The translations under genes and the position numbers were made by a program. Below are positions 21,895-33,800 of a stretch of 64,000 bases of DNA, in pieces. The stretch comes from Burhinus oedicnemus. Its lineage: Eukaryota; Chordata; Aves; Charadriiformes; Burhinidae. The notes under the pieces were generated by a model, which did not search any database, was not told where the DNA came from, and saw nothing but the letters and a program-made list of their open reading frames with translations. The stretch spans positions 1,728,173 through 1,792,172 of the forward strand of contig VFFE01008918.1 of the NCBI GenBank assembly GCA_008921705.1, in the 5' to 3' direction. The stretch's first letter is position 1; each line of letters starts with the position of its first letter.

Positions 21895-24540
21895 GTTTGA
21901 ACTTTTTCACCCGATTAACATTCAGATGAAAATGCAAAACACATAAAATGACCAAATATGAGTACATAAGGCAGGACCTAGGAAAAGTGGGACATGCATA
22001 GTTCCAAACATCAATTGCATATGATGAGTTGGGATCTCTTCATCAGAGTATCACAAAGGCATTGGGTCCATTGGAAACTGACTCTGTAATATGATAGGTC
22101 CTTCAGTGAAGGATCTTGTTGGAAGAGTTTAACTTTCTAAATTCATCAATGAATTGGTCTCAGACCAGCTCTATCATTTCTCTTCCCCCGATATTACAGA
22201 TGCCAGAAGGAAAGATAACCATAATAAATAATATTTCACCTGAAAAATTTGTTTCTGTAATAAAGAATCATTCTAAATGGTATAGTGCAAATCTAAATAT
22301 GTTTTGGAGAGAAGGGGGGGCTACATCTGCTCATAGTAATATGAGCAAAGGAGAATTAGGATATTGTCTAACTCCTTATGTTATGGAGTGACTTTTAGTC
22401 ACTAGTCAGCTACTATGCAGTGCAAATACCAGAAGCAAAATTTCTGCATGTTGGATTTTCTCTGAAAGAAAAGGTGAAGTAAAATGTTTTTATGAAACAA
22501 ATACTCCAATAAAGTCCAAACTGAGGATTGATTCTGCAACTCTGTTTCTAAGACATCACATCATTCCTAAATACTACAGAGCAATTGAAAAGATGACTGT
22601 CCTGAGAATGCTGGCCTAAATACAGCTGAGAATGTGATGGATTTAACATCAAAGAGATAATGTGAAATTTCCATACTTTATTGGTTATAGTTGGTGTCTC
22701 TAGTATATCTGATGGTTGTTTTGAATTGCACATGCTGTCCCACTGATTTGAATTGGTCTAGCAATGCAAAGCAAGTGTAAACTCTCCTTAACTACCTCCC
22801 TAAGATAGTTTTCTGATTGCTTCGTGTCAAGGGAGTGGAAAGGCAGTCAGACCATGCTGGTTTGTATGTCCTACCTATGTCAGCTGGCTGATCAAAAGGA
22901 GGACAAGTATTTTAAGATTAGAGCAAATCTGTGATTTTTTTCATTGCTTTGCCCAAGAGGAAGTATTGTGGCGCTTCAGTGCTCCAGTGTACTAGCAGAT
23001 AGTAGAGGATGAACCATTTATAAATGGTGACAGCAACTTCCTTCAAAAAAGTGAACACTTGAATGTTCTGTGTCAAGTCTCATCCTGTGCAATTTCTCCT
23101 AAACTAGTTCTTTCCATTTTCTTAGGTTTTTTTAATCATTTCTTCATTGCTAGATGTTATACCACCCTTCAAAGTAATATTTCAGCAGATTTATGCTGAT
23201 ACATTATTAAAGATAAATATTTCAAGTGATGCAAATGTCCCTCAACTTCTTTTGAACTATATTTTTAATATCTAGGAAAGTTGATGTTTCAAATCATCCC
23301 TGATCTTAGTGCTCTAGGGCTTGCAAAACATCCCCAGTATTAATGAATGTAATCTGAGGAAAACATTTGTCAGAGGGAGCTGGGAAAGGGACCATGAAAA
23401 ACGTATTATGTGGACTGGAACAAAATGGCTAGCCTTCTGATTATAAATCTAAAATATTAAAATAATGAATTCACAGAACCCCTATTAGACATCAAAGCTG
23501 GTGTCTTATTGGGGTATGCTTTTAATTTATATGCCCTCTTTCAGGCCAAAAGCAAACCTGATAAATTGAACAGTGAATTCCTAACCTGATTGAAAAAACC
23601 TGACTCTGGATCGTTGTTGTCAATGGAATGGAGACTGTGCAAGCTGAACTCTGCTCAAGTAGATGCCTGTGGTATAATTTAATGGCACATTTTCAAAACC
23701 TTACAACTTTTAAATACAGAGCTAAACTTTAAAGCAGCAACTTAGTAGCCCTTATGCTCTTTGCTCTTTTATCTTATTTCAGTTTTCTTTGTTTCAGAAG
23801 TCTGCAGCAGGGGCAGCTGTAGGAAGGGAGAACTTAAGTGCTTTCAGTTGGCAAGAGCAGCCAGTGTTAAAGCTAATAAACGTGATGTCTTTTCCCCCTC
23901 TTCTTCCATAGGACTGAGGAATGCACTGAAATTAATATGCAGGCAGCTCATAGTCCATATAATACCCCAAACCAAATCTCAGTTTAGGAATGTTTAAGTA
24001 CTCTTCATCAAATAACCTTCACTTTTCAAAAAATTGAAGATTTTGTTATATTCCACCTGGAAACACATTAGGATTCCTGAGATGACAGATACATATAGTG
24101 GATGGAGCATGTTGAATATCAGTTGTGAGCGCACAGGATGAGAGAAGGCGAGTGATTACGGTGCTAATGTGAGATTTCAGAGACCTGCTTTCAATTCCTT
24201 TATCCACCACAGGCTGCCTCTCTGACCTGGAGCAAATTTGTCTCTCAGGCTTAAATTTACAAGTGTGTTTAGGCGCATAACTGCATCTATTTAAACAAAT
24301 GCATTGCTGACGAAACGAATGGTAAACTATTGACCAGTGCATTATGTTTCCTAGGCTTCCGCTTTTGCTTTGCAAAATTGGGGGTGATGTTGCTCCGTTA
24401 GCTTAGAGTTGTGCTGGGAGCATAAATGGCTTACTAAGCTCTTGGGATGCTGATTGTCCATCTGTAGGAAGCATCAGAATATTGCATATGATTATGCACC
24501 TGTATGAATTCATGTTGAGTTCCTTTCTGATATTGTATTC
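21895..24540. other. Noncoding stretch, no gene recognised
   Basis: Unique-looking AT-rich DNA. The largest open frames (up to 109 codons at 24,046-24,375, minus) have no splice context or protein-like composition. A weak old-repeat flavour near 22,730 (CCCACTGATTTGAATTGG) is too short to assign. Confidence 0.5.
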
Positions 24541-24544
24541 TGTT

Positions 24545-25082
24545 CCGATCAACTCATCTCAAAAAGCCTATAGCAAACCCAAAGAAGGGCAATGGAAATG
24601 ATCAAAGGTATGTAATGGTTCCTGCACATGGAGAGGTTGAATAGACCAGCACTCTTCATGCTGAACGAGAGGTGACTGAATGAGGATGTGATAGCAATCA
24701 ATGCAGTTGTGAATTGGGAACGATTACTGAGAGTTTCTCATCATACAAGTGCTGTAGACTTAAGTTTTTTACCCAACGTACAATTAAACCACAGGTGCCT
24801 TTTCCAAGGGGATTGTGAGTGACAAAAGTTAGATGGTTTTAAAATACATAATAAAAAAATTTCTGGATGAAAAATCCATTCTGGATTATGGAACACAAAG
24901 AACTGACCTTGAGTTCAAGAAATTCTGTAGTCGCAGACTGCAGGAGGCTGTGGGAAACTGCTGCCTCCTGTTTATCCTTATGCTTATTTTGGGCACGTTT
25001 GGTACTGACCACATCAGAGAGCATTCTAAGATAGATGGACCTTTCGTCTTGCCTGACACAGCCATTTTTATGTTCTTCCTTT
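24545..25082 (+). mobile_element. Ancient CR1/L3-like LINE 3' end, plus strand
   Basis: The order of blocks matches the 3' end of old amniote CR1s. A GAAGGGCAATGGAAATGATC segment (family 'AGAAGGGCGACAAAAATGATT') is followed by GGAGAGGTTGAATAGACCAG and a CTGAACGAGAGGTGACTGAATG block, then the 3' untranslated region with TTAGATGGTTTTAAAATAC and CTGGATGAAAAATCCATTC. It closes with GGTACTGACCACATCAGAGA, GATAGATGGACCTTTCGTC and CAGCCATTTTTATGTTCTTC, the inverse of the 3' terminal motif seen at 16,090. The copy carries many substitutions and is non-functional. The family is identified from recalled consensus, not a search. Confidence 0.78.
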
Positions 25083-25089
25083 CTAAAGG

Positions 25090-27180
25090 GAAACAAATAT
25101 AGACAAATATATTCTTCTGTGCATATTGTTGTGTTTTGATTCAATGACAGATGGTAGGTGTGCCATTTGCTGAGAAAGCTGAGGGGAAAATGTTGAAAAG
25201 ATATTTTTGCATTTATGTTTTATCTTTTTCCCTGGAATGAGAGAGAAGGGATTCCTTTTGAAGAGCATGTTCTCCTTCAATGGCTGAATGAGTCTAGATA
25301 GAACCGTCAGAGTTTAGTATTAGCGAAGGTCAAACATAGTGACAAACATCTTAGCAATGGACCAGAGAATCAGCTGTGACAGCCTTCTGCCACATGCCGT
25401 CTTTGCTCTAGATGGGGAGTAAACTACTTCTTTCACATGATAGTTTTCATCCTTGCCCTACCCTTGCCCAGTTACTTCTGGTTGATAAGAGAAAGCAGAG
25501 CCTGTTCAGCTGTGGCTCTCAGCCTGACAGGTCAGCAAAGCATCCCTATTTTTCCTACCCAAGCCAGCTGGTATCACAGTCACAGCAGAGTAAAAGAGGA
25601 AGTTACTCCTTTTGGAGACAATCAATAGTAAAAGGAGGAATGATTCAGTCTAGCTCTGAGTGTTTTGAGTGTATTGCTCCTGAGGCAGACTGTGGACTTT
25701 TGGGAAAAGGCGGGTCACAATTTGAATGTGGATCTCCCCACGGCAAGGAGTAGCACCACCTACTAGCCACCAGCTGTCTATCTCCTTACAAGAGAGGAAG
25801 GTATTCTCTGTGGTTTTTTTGTTGTTGTTGGTTTGGTTTTTTTTTTCCCTCCAGCAATCTTCCTTACAGAAACCCCATTTGCAGCAAGGCTTTCTTCTAG
25901 GTGAACCGAAAGACATGCATCTCTCTCTGTGAGGTTTATTAACACAACTTACCATGTGGTAATAGGGCATACTCAGCAGCAAAACATAGCACTTTCCTCC
26001 CAGCTGGACTGGAATACAGCTTCCAAGTTTGCCATAGCCCCGACAGTCCTGGGAGTGAGGAACTAAGATGAGACAGTTTATTTGCAAAACAGAGAGCTGT
26101 ATCGCTAGCAATGAACTGAAGAACAAACAGAAGACTTTACAGAAATGTGACACTTGCTCTTTTCAAATTACAGCCATTGTATTTTTACTACAGATGAAAA
26201 ACAAACAAGCTGCTCTGTCTTGTCTCTCCCAGCTTGCTTAGACACTCAGCTCAGCTTGGCTGCATGTAGATCAATTTGTTTCAAGAGATCAGCATTTCCT
26301 TTTTAACCTTTCGAACTGGAAGTCCCCATAGGATCCTGATGTTTTCATCAATTATATATTTTCATTTTGTACTGGTAATCGATAGCACTTCAGAACACTA
26401 ATGTCATACCGTATCTTTGTCTTGGGCTAGTAAGTGAATAATAACTAAATAATGCATTTCAAACAAGAGAGCAAATGAATATTCTCCCTCCAGCGCACAA
26501 AGAAACATGCAAAAAGAAATCACTGAACAATAGGACATTGATTTTTGTGGCTCCAAACTTTCCAGCTGCAGGCGGAAAAGACCAGAATAGAGTTGTAGTG
26601 CATTATTTTACTCCTGAAGTTGCACTTGGGCATGAAACTTCAAAATGCCTCTCATTTTCCTAGCATTACTGCTGGATAAAGTTTTGGTGCAGACCAAGGT
26701 AATGCTGAGAATTCACAGTTATAGGAATATTTGGAAAGCGAACGAAATGCTTGAAGTCCCAGCATTGTTGGCAGGGCCTTTTCAAACACTATGTGTTCTC
26801 AACAGACAAAGCTTTCAAACAACTGACATTTGGAAAACAAGGCTACATCTGTACTAGCAAACCTGAGAGGGTTGGGGAATAGCCTCAGACTCTGCTTTGC
26901 AATCATACATGCTGTTACATTGTTAGCACAGGTTTTGTCAGAAATTTGGCCGGTGTGAAGTAGCACTCTCCCAGGCAGCACCAAAGTGTACATAGATTGG
27001 GAGTTAACGCTCTCGGCAAACAGCTTGAACATGAAATCCCTATTTTGGGTATAAGAACTTGGCTATGCAGATCAGAACTACGCTGTGTCGGGTGGCCTCA
27101 GGGCCAAAGAGCGATCTAGCTCTCGTTTCATTTGCTAATGTAGACACAGTCAATGGGTATTAGCTGTATTTGATAATCTT
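25090..27180. other. Noncoding stretch, no gene recognised
   Basis: No exon is supported. A 167-codon minus-strand frame at 25,650-26,153 runs across a poly-T/poly-G-rich patch (25,815-25,850), encodes a lysine/asparagine run there, and has no recognisable domain. Confidence 0.5.
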
Positions 27181-27184
27181 GCTA

Positions 27185-27400
27185 CCAGCAGCAGAAAGAG
27201 CATCCCGTGGCTAAAGTGTTGCACTGGGACTGGAGAGATTCAGTTCCTAGACATTGCACAGATTTTCAGTGTAACTTGAGGTTACTTAGTCCCTCACTGC
27301 TTCTTATTTCACTTATAAAATGGGGATAACAGAACTTTCTTACTTTAAGTACTGTGACATGTGGAAAGATGTGATGGATTGTAACCTATTTAATACAGCA
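27185..27400 (+). repeat. MIR-like tRNA-derived SINE, plus strand
   Basis: The sequence runs AAAGTGTTGCACTGGGACTG (tRNA-related head), then TTGAGGTTACTTAGTCCCTC (family 'GGCAAGTTACTTAACCTCTC'), then TATTTCACTTATAAAATGGGG and ATAACAGAAC (family 'CATCTGTAAAATGGGGATAAT'), and ends in a decayed tail near TTAAGTACTGTGACATG. The order matches the core of the MIR superfamily found across amniotes. It is a relic, not active. Confidence 0.7.
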
Positions 27401-27462
27401 AACGCCTCTTACTAGAAGCATCTAGAAAACTGGGGAGTTCATCTGACTGTGAAGTTTCCTGT

Positions 27463-27482
27463 TCTCTCTCTCTCTCTCTCTC
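27463..27482. repeat. (CT)n microsatellite
   Basis: About ten CT units, followed by a C-rich patch (CCCCTCCCAGCCCCCGCCCTCCC), lie at 27,463-27,482 and just beyond. It is a simple polypyrimidine tract. Confidence 0.9.
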
Positions 27483-27770
27483 CCCTCCCAGCCCCCGCCC
27501 TCCCTTAATTTCTCCAAATCAAACTGTTTAGCTCAAGCACCGAGGCCTCTGGAGGCCTTGGAATCTGGCTGGGTTATTTTTGTCTTCTGTGAATTCAGCC
27601 CACCAGTGTACCAGAAAGGCTTGAACCCCCTGCTTGTAGTTTGTCAAAATATGTTTTGAGCCTGAAATGTTTAGAAAAAGACAGGCATATGGCATTTTCT
27701 AAGTAAAGTTTGTGTCACTGGAAAATTTGGGACCAGCTGTCAGTGACTAGGTGATACAGTGCTGCCCAAT

Positions 27771-27822
27771 AGTAGTAGTAATAATAATAATAATGGTGAT
27801 AATAATGATAATAATAACAACA
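27771..27822. repeat. Imperfect (TAA)n/(TAG)n trinucleotide repeat
   Basis: AGTAGTAGTAATAATAATAA grades into ATAATGATAATAATAAC. It is an interrupted trinucleotide microsatellite with GTG and GAT interruptions. Confidence 0.9.
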
Positions 27823-27829
27823 GAAGAGA

Positions 27830-30800
27830 ATAATGAAAAACTATTAGTTAAATATGCACAAAAGAGGATAGTTGTATTTGCCACCCTGATTCAGGACAGT
27901 GCTTAAAATTATCCTTAACGTTAAGCACACTTAAGTACCTTTCCCAAATAAAAACTGATATAATCTGGTTTTGGTTACAGTAGTGCATGGTGCTACCATG
28001 TCCAGACTGAGATCCAAAACAAAACAAATATTCACTAGGACAAGTTTCTCTCCCTAAATCAATGTTCTGCCTGGTCGTAGCACTGCTGGAGTTTCCCCTC
28101 CTTTGAACTGAATATACTGCTTTTTATCAGCCCTGTGGTCCCTTGCAATGCCCTGTCATGTGTTCCCAATGCCAGCCAAATTACGGTCTCCTGTAGCAGC
28201 GAAAAGAGCAAAAAACTTGCATTTGGGATACGCTCACATATATTAACATATATCCAAGATTCTTTGGCTTGATTCCTTGTCATAGGACAAGAGATCTCCA
28301 TGTATTCTTGCTTTACCTGGATATGCTTTTTCTGATGACTTTGTAGCATTTCATTATTTTTTTACATTTCACATTATTTCATGTTTCACTAACTAACTGA
28401 CCTAATTCTGAAAATGTAAGTGAAGAAATTTCTATATGTCTCAAGGTATATTAAAAGTGAAGTGTTCAAATGATTCACCCTCTAACCCGATTTTCCAAAA
28501 TCTGTCTTTTTTTGTCCAGAAGGTTAAATATAATTTTAACAAGTGGTCAGTAACAAATGTCTGAAGCTCTAGGAATGAAGAATGCTTTCTCTGAGTCCAT
28601 GTGTTAAAATTTCTAAGATCTAAACAGACCCTTCTTTTTTGTGCTCAATAAACAGAACATAGAGTAGCATGTTTAATTTGGCTAGAAATCCTTTCTTTTC
28701 CAGCTTCTTCCACATATCTCTAGTCTTTGTCAGTATGAAGGATATAACTCTGTAACGAGCCTTTCTCAAGACTGCCCTTTAGCTAAAGACAGTCCTTGGC
28801 TGCTGGAGAGCTTTGTGCCCCAAAAGATTTATCTGTTCCTCCCGTTACCTCAGACCTGCGTGCTAGCACAGGTGGGAATTGAAGAAGTTTTCAGACTTTC
28901 CAGCCAAACTTTCTGTACAAAACCCATTAAGATTTCTGTGCGGATGGGGGTAGAGAGGGGACCTGTTGAAGTGGATATGCTTCTTTTAATCTTGACTACA
29001 GTACAATCAGATTTTTCTATTGATCTTTGATCTGAAGTACAAAACGTCCCTTAAACCACGGGAATTCAATGTATCTATTGAATTATCTATCTAACTATCT
29101 AGCAACAGTAGAGTCAATTTTTAGAAATATATATTCACTTACTGTATCATTTTAATTATACTATTCAAGTATCTGACATACATATTTGGTTTTCAGAAGT
29201 TGGGAGAAAATTCTGTCTTCACAGGTATATGCACAGTGGAGTTACTTTTTTAGTCAGGAGTTAAATTTTATCTTCAACACTTACATGCTCTCAATACATC
29301 CTACTGATGTTACTGAGAGTCTTTAACTTCAGTAAGAGTTTCATCAGGCCCTAAAGAAAGTTGGCATCAGCTACAAAAACCAACAAAGGACCATTTCTAC
29401 AGAGAAATTAAATCAAAATATGCCTCTTCAAGAATTAGAAAAGGCACTATGGAAAGAATTTCAAGAAACCAGCTAAAATTATGTAATTAAATATCTAACA
29501 TCTCAAGCAGTGGAAGTTTATACAGTTCCAGATTATTTTAACTCTTTTATTTATTCTCTGTACAATAGAATTTAACAAAAGCGATGCACCCATGTAATTC
29601 TAAGTGAATAGCATCTTTCTTGTGGATTATAACATAATTTTTTCCAGTAATGAAACTTCTATGAGTTACAAGGCCAAAATCAGTAGAATCTTCAGAAATT
29701 TCTTCTCCTCATTTAATTACAAAGTTCCCAGAAGACTAAAAAATAACTTAATTCCCCAGGCTGCTCCAGGGCCCAGCTTTCCTGATCATTCACAGACCTG
29801 GGGTACTCTCTGAAGCAAACCAATTCTTTGTAGTCATATTCAGGTGTGGGTTTAAGCATATTTTGCCTTGCGGGCACCATGGGTAAGACTGAAAAAGCTT
29901 TAGATTTCTCCACTCTGTGCAGACTTCCAGCACCATCCCAGAAGGTCTTTTGCACTCAGACCTCTCTGATCTCCCTCATGACACACCTTGGCACACGTAC
30001 ACGTAGCATAGGCACCACACTATAAAACCTCTCTTCTGGTAAACCAGAATGCAGCCCTCCCACCATCTCAGATATTTTGGCCTGAAGAAGTAAACACCAA
30101 AACAATAACATACTAGTGGCATGCAAGCACTCTCTGGGGCTCATGGGAGGGCTGTGAGAACACCAAGGAAAAGTACTACCTGTTAAAAATGCAGTCAACA
30201 TGCTCCAGCAGCAGCTGGGTGTGGAAAGCCTGGATGTAACTAATAGGCTGCACTTCACCTAGGGGCCAGAGGTCTTTGCCTGCCCTGGACTCCAACTTTT
30301 CCAGATGGTGATCAACAGGCAGAGCTGACTGATTGCATGAATTTTTGTTGATTTATTTATTTATTGTAATGAGGCAGTTCAATGTTTGAAACTTGCTTAA
30401 GCATATATTTCCTTAGCAAATTAATAGATGGTGGGTGTAAATGATGAGTAGGAAGCAGGTTTTTTCTTCTTGATGGTTTTCAAATTCTTTTTCATGTAAA
30501 CAGGAGCTGATTTTTCTTATAATATTTATGAGCAGAAAATAACAGACAAGTCATTGTTTAAGAGGTGAAAAGGTACAATAACAACAGCACAAACACTGTA
30601 TAACATTCTAGAAGCTGAAATTCAGAGGCCTGTTTTGAGAACAAAGTTGTCTCCTGTTGGTATTTGATTTATTATTTACATCCATTTGGGAAATGAGCCC
30701 TCAGGAAGTTGAAATATAATTATCCAGTTACTTGTTCTTAGTGGGGGAAAAAAAAGAAAAGGCAAAGAACTCCCACAAGGAACAGTAAAATGTCTTACCA

Positions 30801-33800
30801 AACCATCTGAAAAAAAGTTTCCTTCTTCATTTTCAGTGAACTACATTACCGAGTGATTCTACGCATGTCACTGTGTTAGGGGTATATGGACTTTTTGAGA
30901 AGAAAATATAGGTAAATAGATGACTTGATTTTTCAATATCAAATATGTCCCCGCCTGTCATTGGTTTTGAATGGAAGAGGATTAAATGGAGAAACAGAAT
31001 ATGTTCTGGGAGGAGAGCAAAAATGGTAGAAGATTGGAATGTCTCAGCAGTAATTGCTTGTGATCGGTTATGTCAGCAGTAATGTGTAATATTTTGTATC
31101 CTGTTATTGCTTCTGTAAGAAAAAAGATCTATTCTTCAAAGAGGTGAGAGCACCATCTGTGGCAGTAATGTGGGAATGAAACTTGTGAGAAGACATCATG
31201 TTTCCATCTGTTTTCAAAGAGCCTTAAACAATGGCCAAATCCGCCAAATAGCTTCTGCTGTGAGAACTTGTGAAGTGTGGTTTACAACGTTTTATGGCTT
31301 CTGCATCTGAACTTACGCATGCAAGTCCAGAACGACTGTCTGTCAAGTGCAACCGCCTTTGTGTACTGACGTGTCTGCACTGGAGGGCACACACGGCATC
31401 AAAGGTCTGCTGCGGCAGCTGACTTTCATGTTCATCATGTACAAGATCCTATATATGCTGAAGCAAAGAGCACCTATGTTCTTTGTCAAGCTCTTCCATT
31501 TCCGAATGTTGGCTTCAGGGTGTGTTTAACAATAGATATTTTAAAGAATAAAATGTGATAATGCCACATTATCATCTTGCAGTACCTTTATCTTTTTTTT
31601 GTATCACTAAGTTGTCTTGTGGCACTTGTATCTTTTTTCTAACAAGTCATATTGTCTCTATCCTGTCTGACTAAATGCATAAGTTAACACTGACCTTTGC
31701 AGTTGTTTTGTATTCTCACTTTGCTGCCCCCCTCATTGTGATGTTGGCTTTCAGGGAAGCTTGGGAGGGTGTACCTTTTCTAGGGACCAGTGTTAGCTAA
31801 AGAGCACCAGAGACTAGCAACGGAGAGGCCATTTATCCCTGACATTCGTCACTCTGGAAATTATACTTCCCTTTGGTGTTGTAGTGGCAATGCATTACTT
31901 GATAAATAAGTAAAAATAAAAGAGTATTTTTTTTTTCTCATGGGAATGCACTCAGAACTTTAACAGACCCCAAAGCCCAACGGCTCTGGCCAAGTCTGCC
32001 ATTACCTGCAGCCTGGCTGAACTTCTGCCAAATCCAACAGGACTTTGGAGCAGGTTGCTATATAGATAATTTCTGGAATATGTAATCTTTTAAAAGGCCG
32101 TTATTTTCTCAGTAGTCTTTGCTGTTAAATCATACTGTAGCTAGGCACTCCTATACATTAGTTCCCGTGAGCCAGTGAGTGAAAGACCCTCCTTGGAGAC
32201 ATCAGTTTATCATCTTGGAGAAGGACCCCTCAGCCCCGTAGCTGGGAGGGGAACGATGCGAGTTCCAGTACAGTAGTCCTGCACCGGCAGGAGATTTCTC
32301 TCATGAAAGGGAAATCCTCAGGAGACAGATGGAGAAAAGGCTTTGAATCCTAAATCACCTGTGAATCCTTGGGAGACCTGGGTGAGAAGCTTGCTGTGTC
32401 CTCCTCTCTGCACCGCGGAGGCAGCCTTAGAGGAGCCAGCCCAGCCAGTGCTCTCAGTGAGGTTTCGGCAGCACACTTCAACCAGGAGGAAGAACAGGGC
32501 TTCTCTGGTTTGCTGAACTGGGGGTGTGACATCAAATTTCTTTTTTGTTTTATTAAAAAATATACATACCAGGTTTTCACCTCAAAAATGCACCGACAAC
32601 AAGCAGTTTTGATTGGAAGCCTTGTATGTTTTACCTAGGAAATCCAAAGAGAGGTTTTAAAAAAACGTAGCTTCAAATGAATGAGAAGAATGAATAGTAA
32701 TATTGTGGTCCTGTAAAGGTACGAGAGAAAAAGAAAGAAAGGCTGAAACACTATATAATGCTTATGCCATTTTCTTTTCCTTTTTCAGGATATATGAGGA
32801 AAAAAAAACCCTGTGCAAAGGAATGTTAAAAAACAAGGAAATACTTACATGAAATAACCTTCCAAACTAATGGGAATGGATCTCTTGTGATTTTAAATAT
32901 ATCCCGGTACTGTGCTAATGTGTGCAAAGGATGAAGGAAACAAGTTACAAATGGAGAGAGTGTTAAATTCTCAAATCAGGACAGAATAATTCATCCTAAG
33001 AGATAATTTATACCGACTAAGCTGTCTGAGGCTTTGGAGATCAGCGTTTGGCATGTGTTTCTCTACAGCTTGCACAGTGGACCACAACATAGTATATAGA
33101 TGATTCATGGGCTGGAGACTTTCTACACATGCAGGGTCCGAGGGGGGTTGGCTCAGCCACAGAACAATTTTGAACATTCCTTTGCACCTTATGTCTTCGG
33201 CTTCTTTTCAGTGGTTTCAAACTCCAACTCCTCAATAGCTGAACAAGATATTAACGGGATAAATTGCTCACTGCGTGTAAGCAAATTACAGGAGAGATGT
33301 GACTTATGAAAGCAGTTGTGTCTCTTAACGTGCTTAAACTCCAGCTATAATGCTGGTAAAGATGACAGTAACAATATTAATAGGGAGAATATATTGCTAT
33401 TAAATAGACTGCAACCACTCCTTTATTTACTTTCAAAGCTGTGATTAACCAGTACTGTATGCTGCCCCTCGGCCCCGCAAAAGAGAAAAAAAAGAAAAAG
33501 AGAGAACCAGAAAATGCAGAGAGGATTCTGGCCAAGCTGAGCAGGAAGATGCAAGTAACGTTGTGACTCTTCCCTGCCATCAAGGGTACAGGGAAACACT
33601 AAGAAACTGTTTTTATAATAAGTTAAAATTTTTTAATAATATTTAAAAAATAAATTTTAAATAATTTAAATAGTTCATATAACTTTGCAGAAAGACTTGG
33701 ATAACTGTTCGGATTAGTGATATTAAAGATCAGATGGAAAATTAGCGGTATCCCCTTGTACCAGTAAAAGCAGAGGCTGAACTTTTAAAAGTTTGCTGCC

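Noticed and set aside
25650..26153. 167-codon minus-strand open frame
   Set aside because: It crosses a simple poly-T patch that yields an Asn/Lys/Thr run, and the rest is not protein-like.
27541..27556. AGGCCT-flanked GC motif as a regulatory site
   Set aside because: Each AGGCCT is its own palindrome, so the apparent inverted repeat is trivial.
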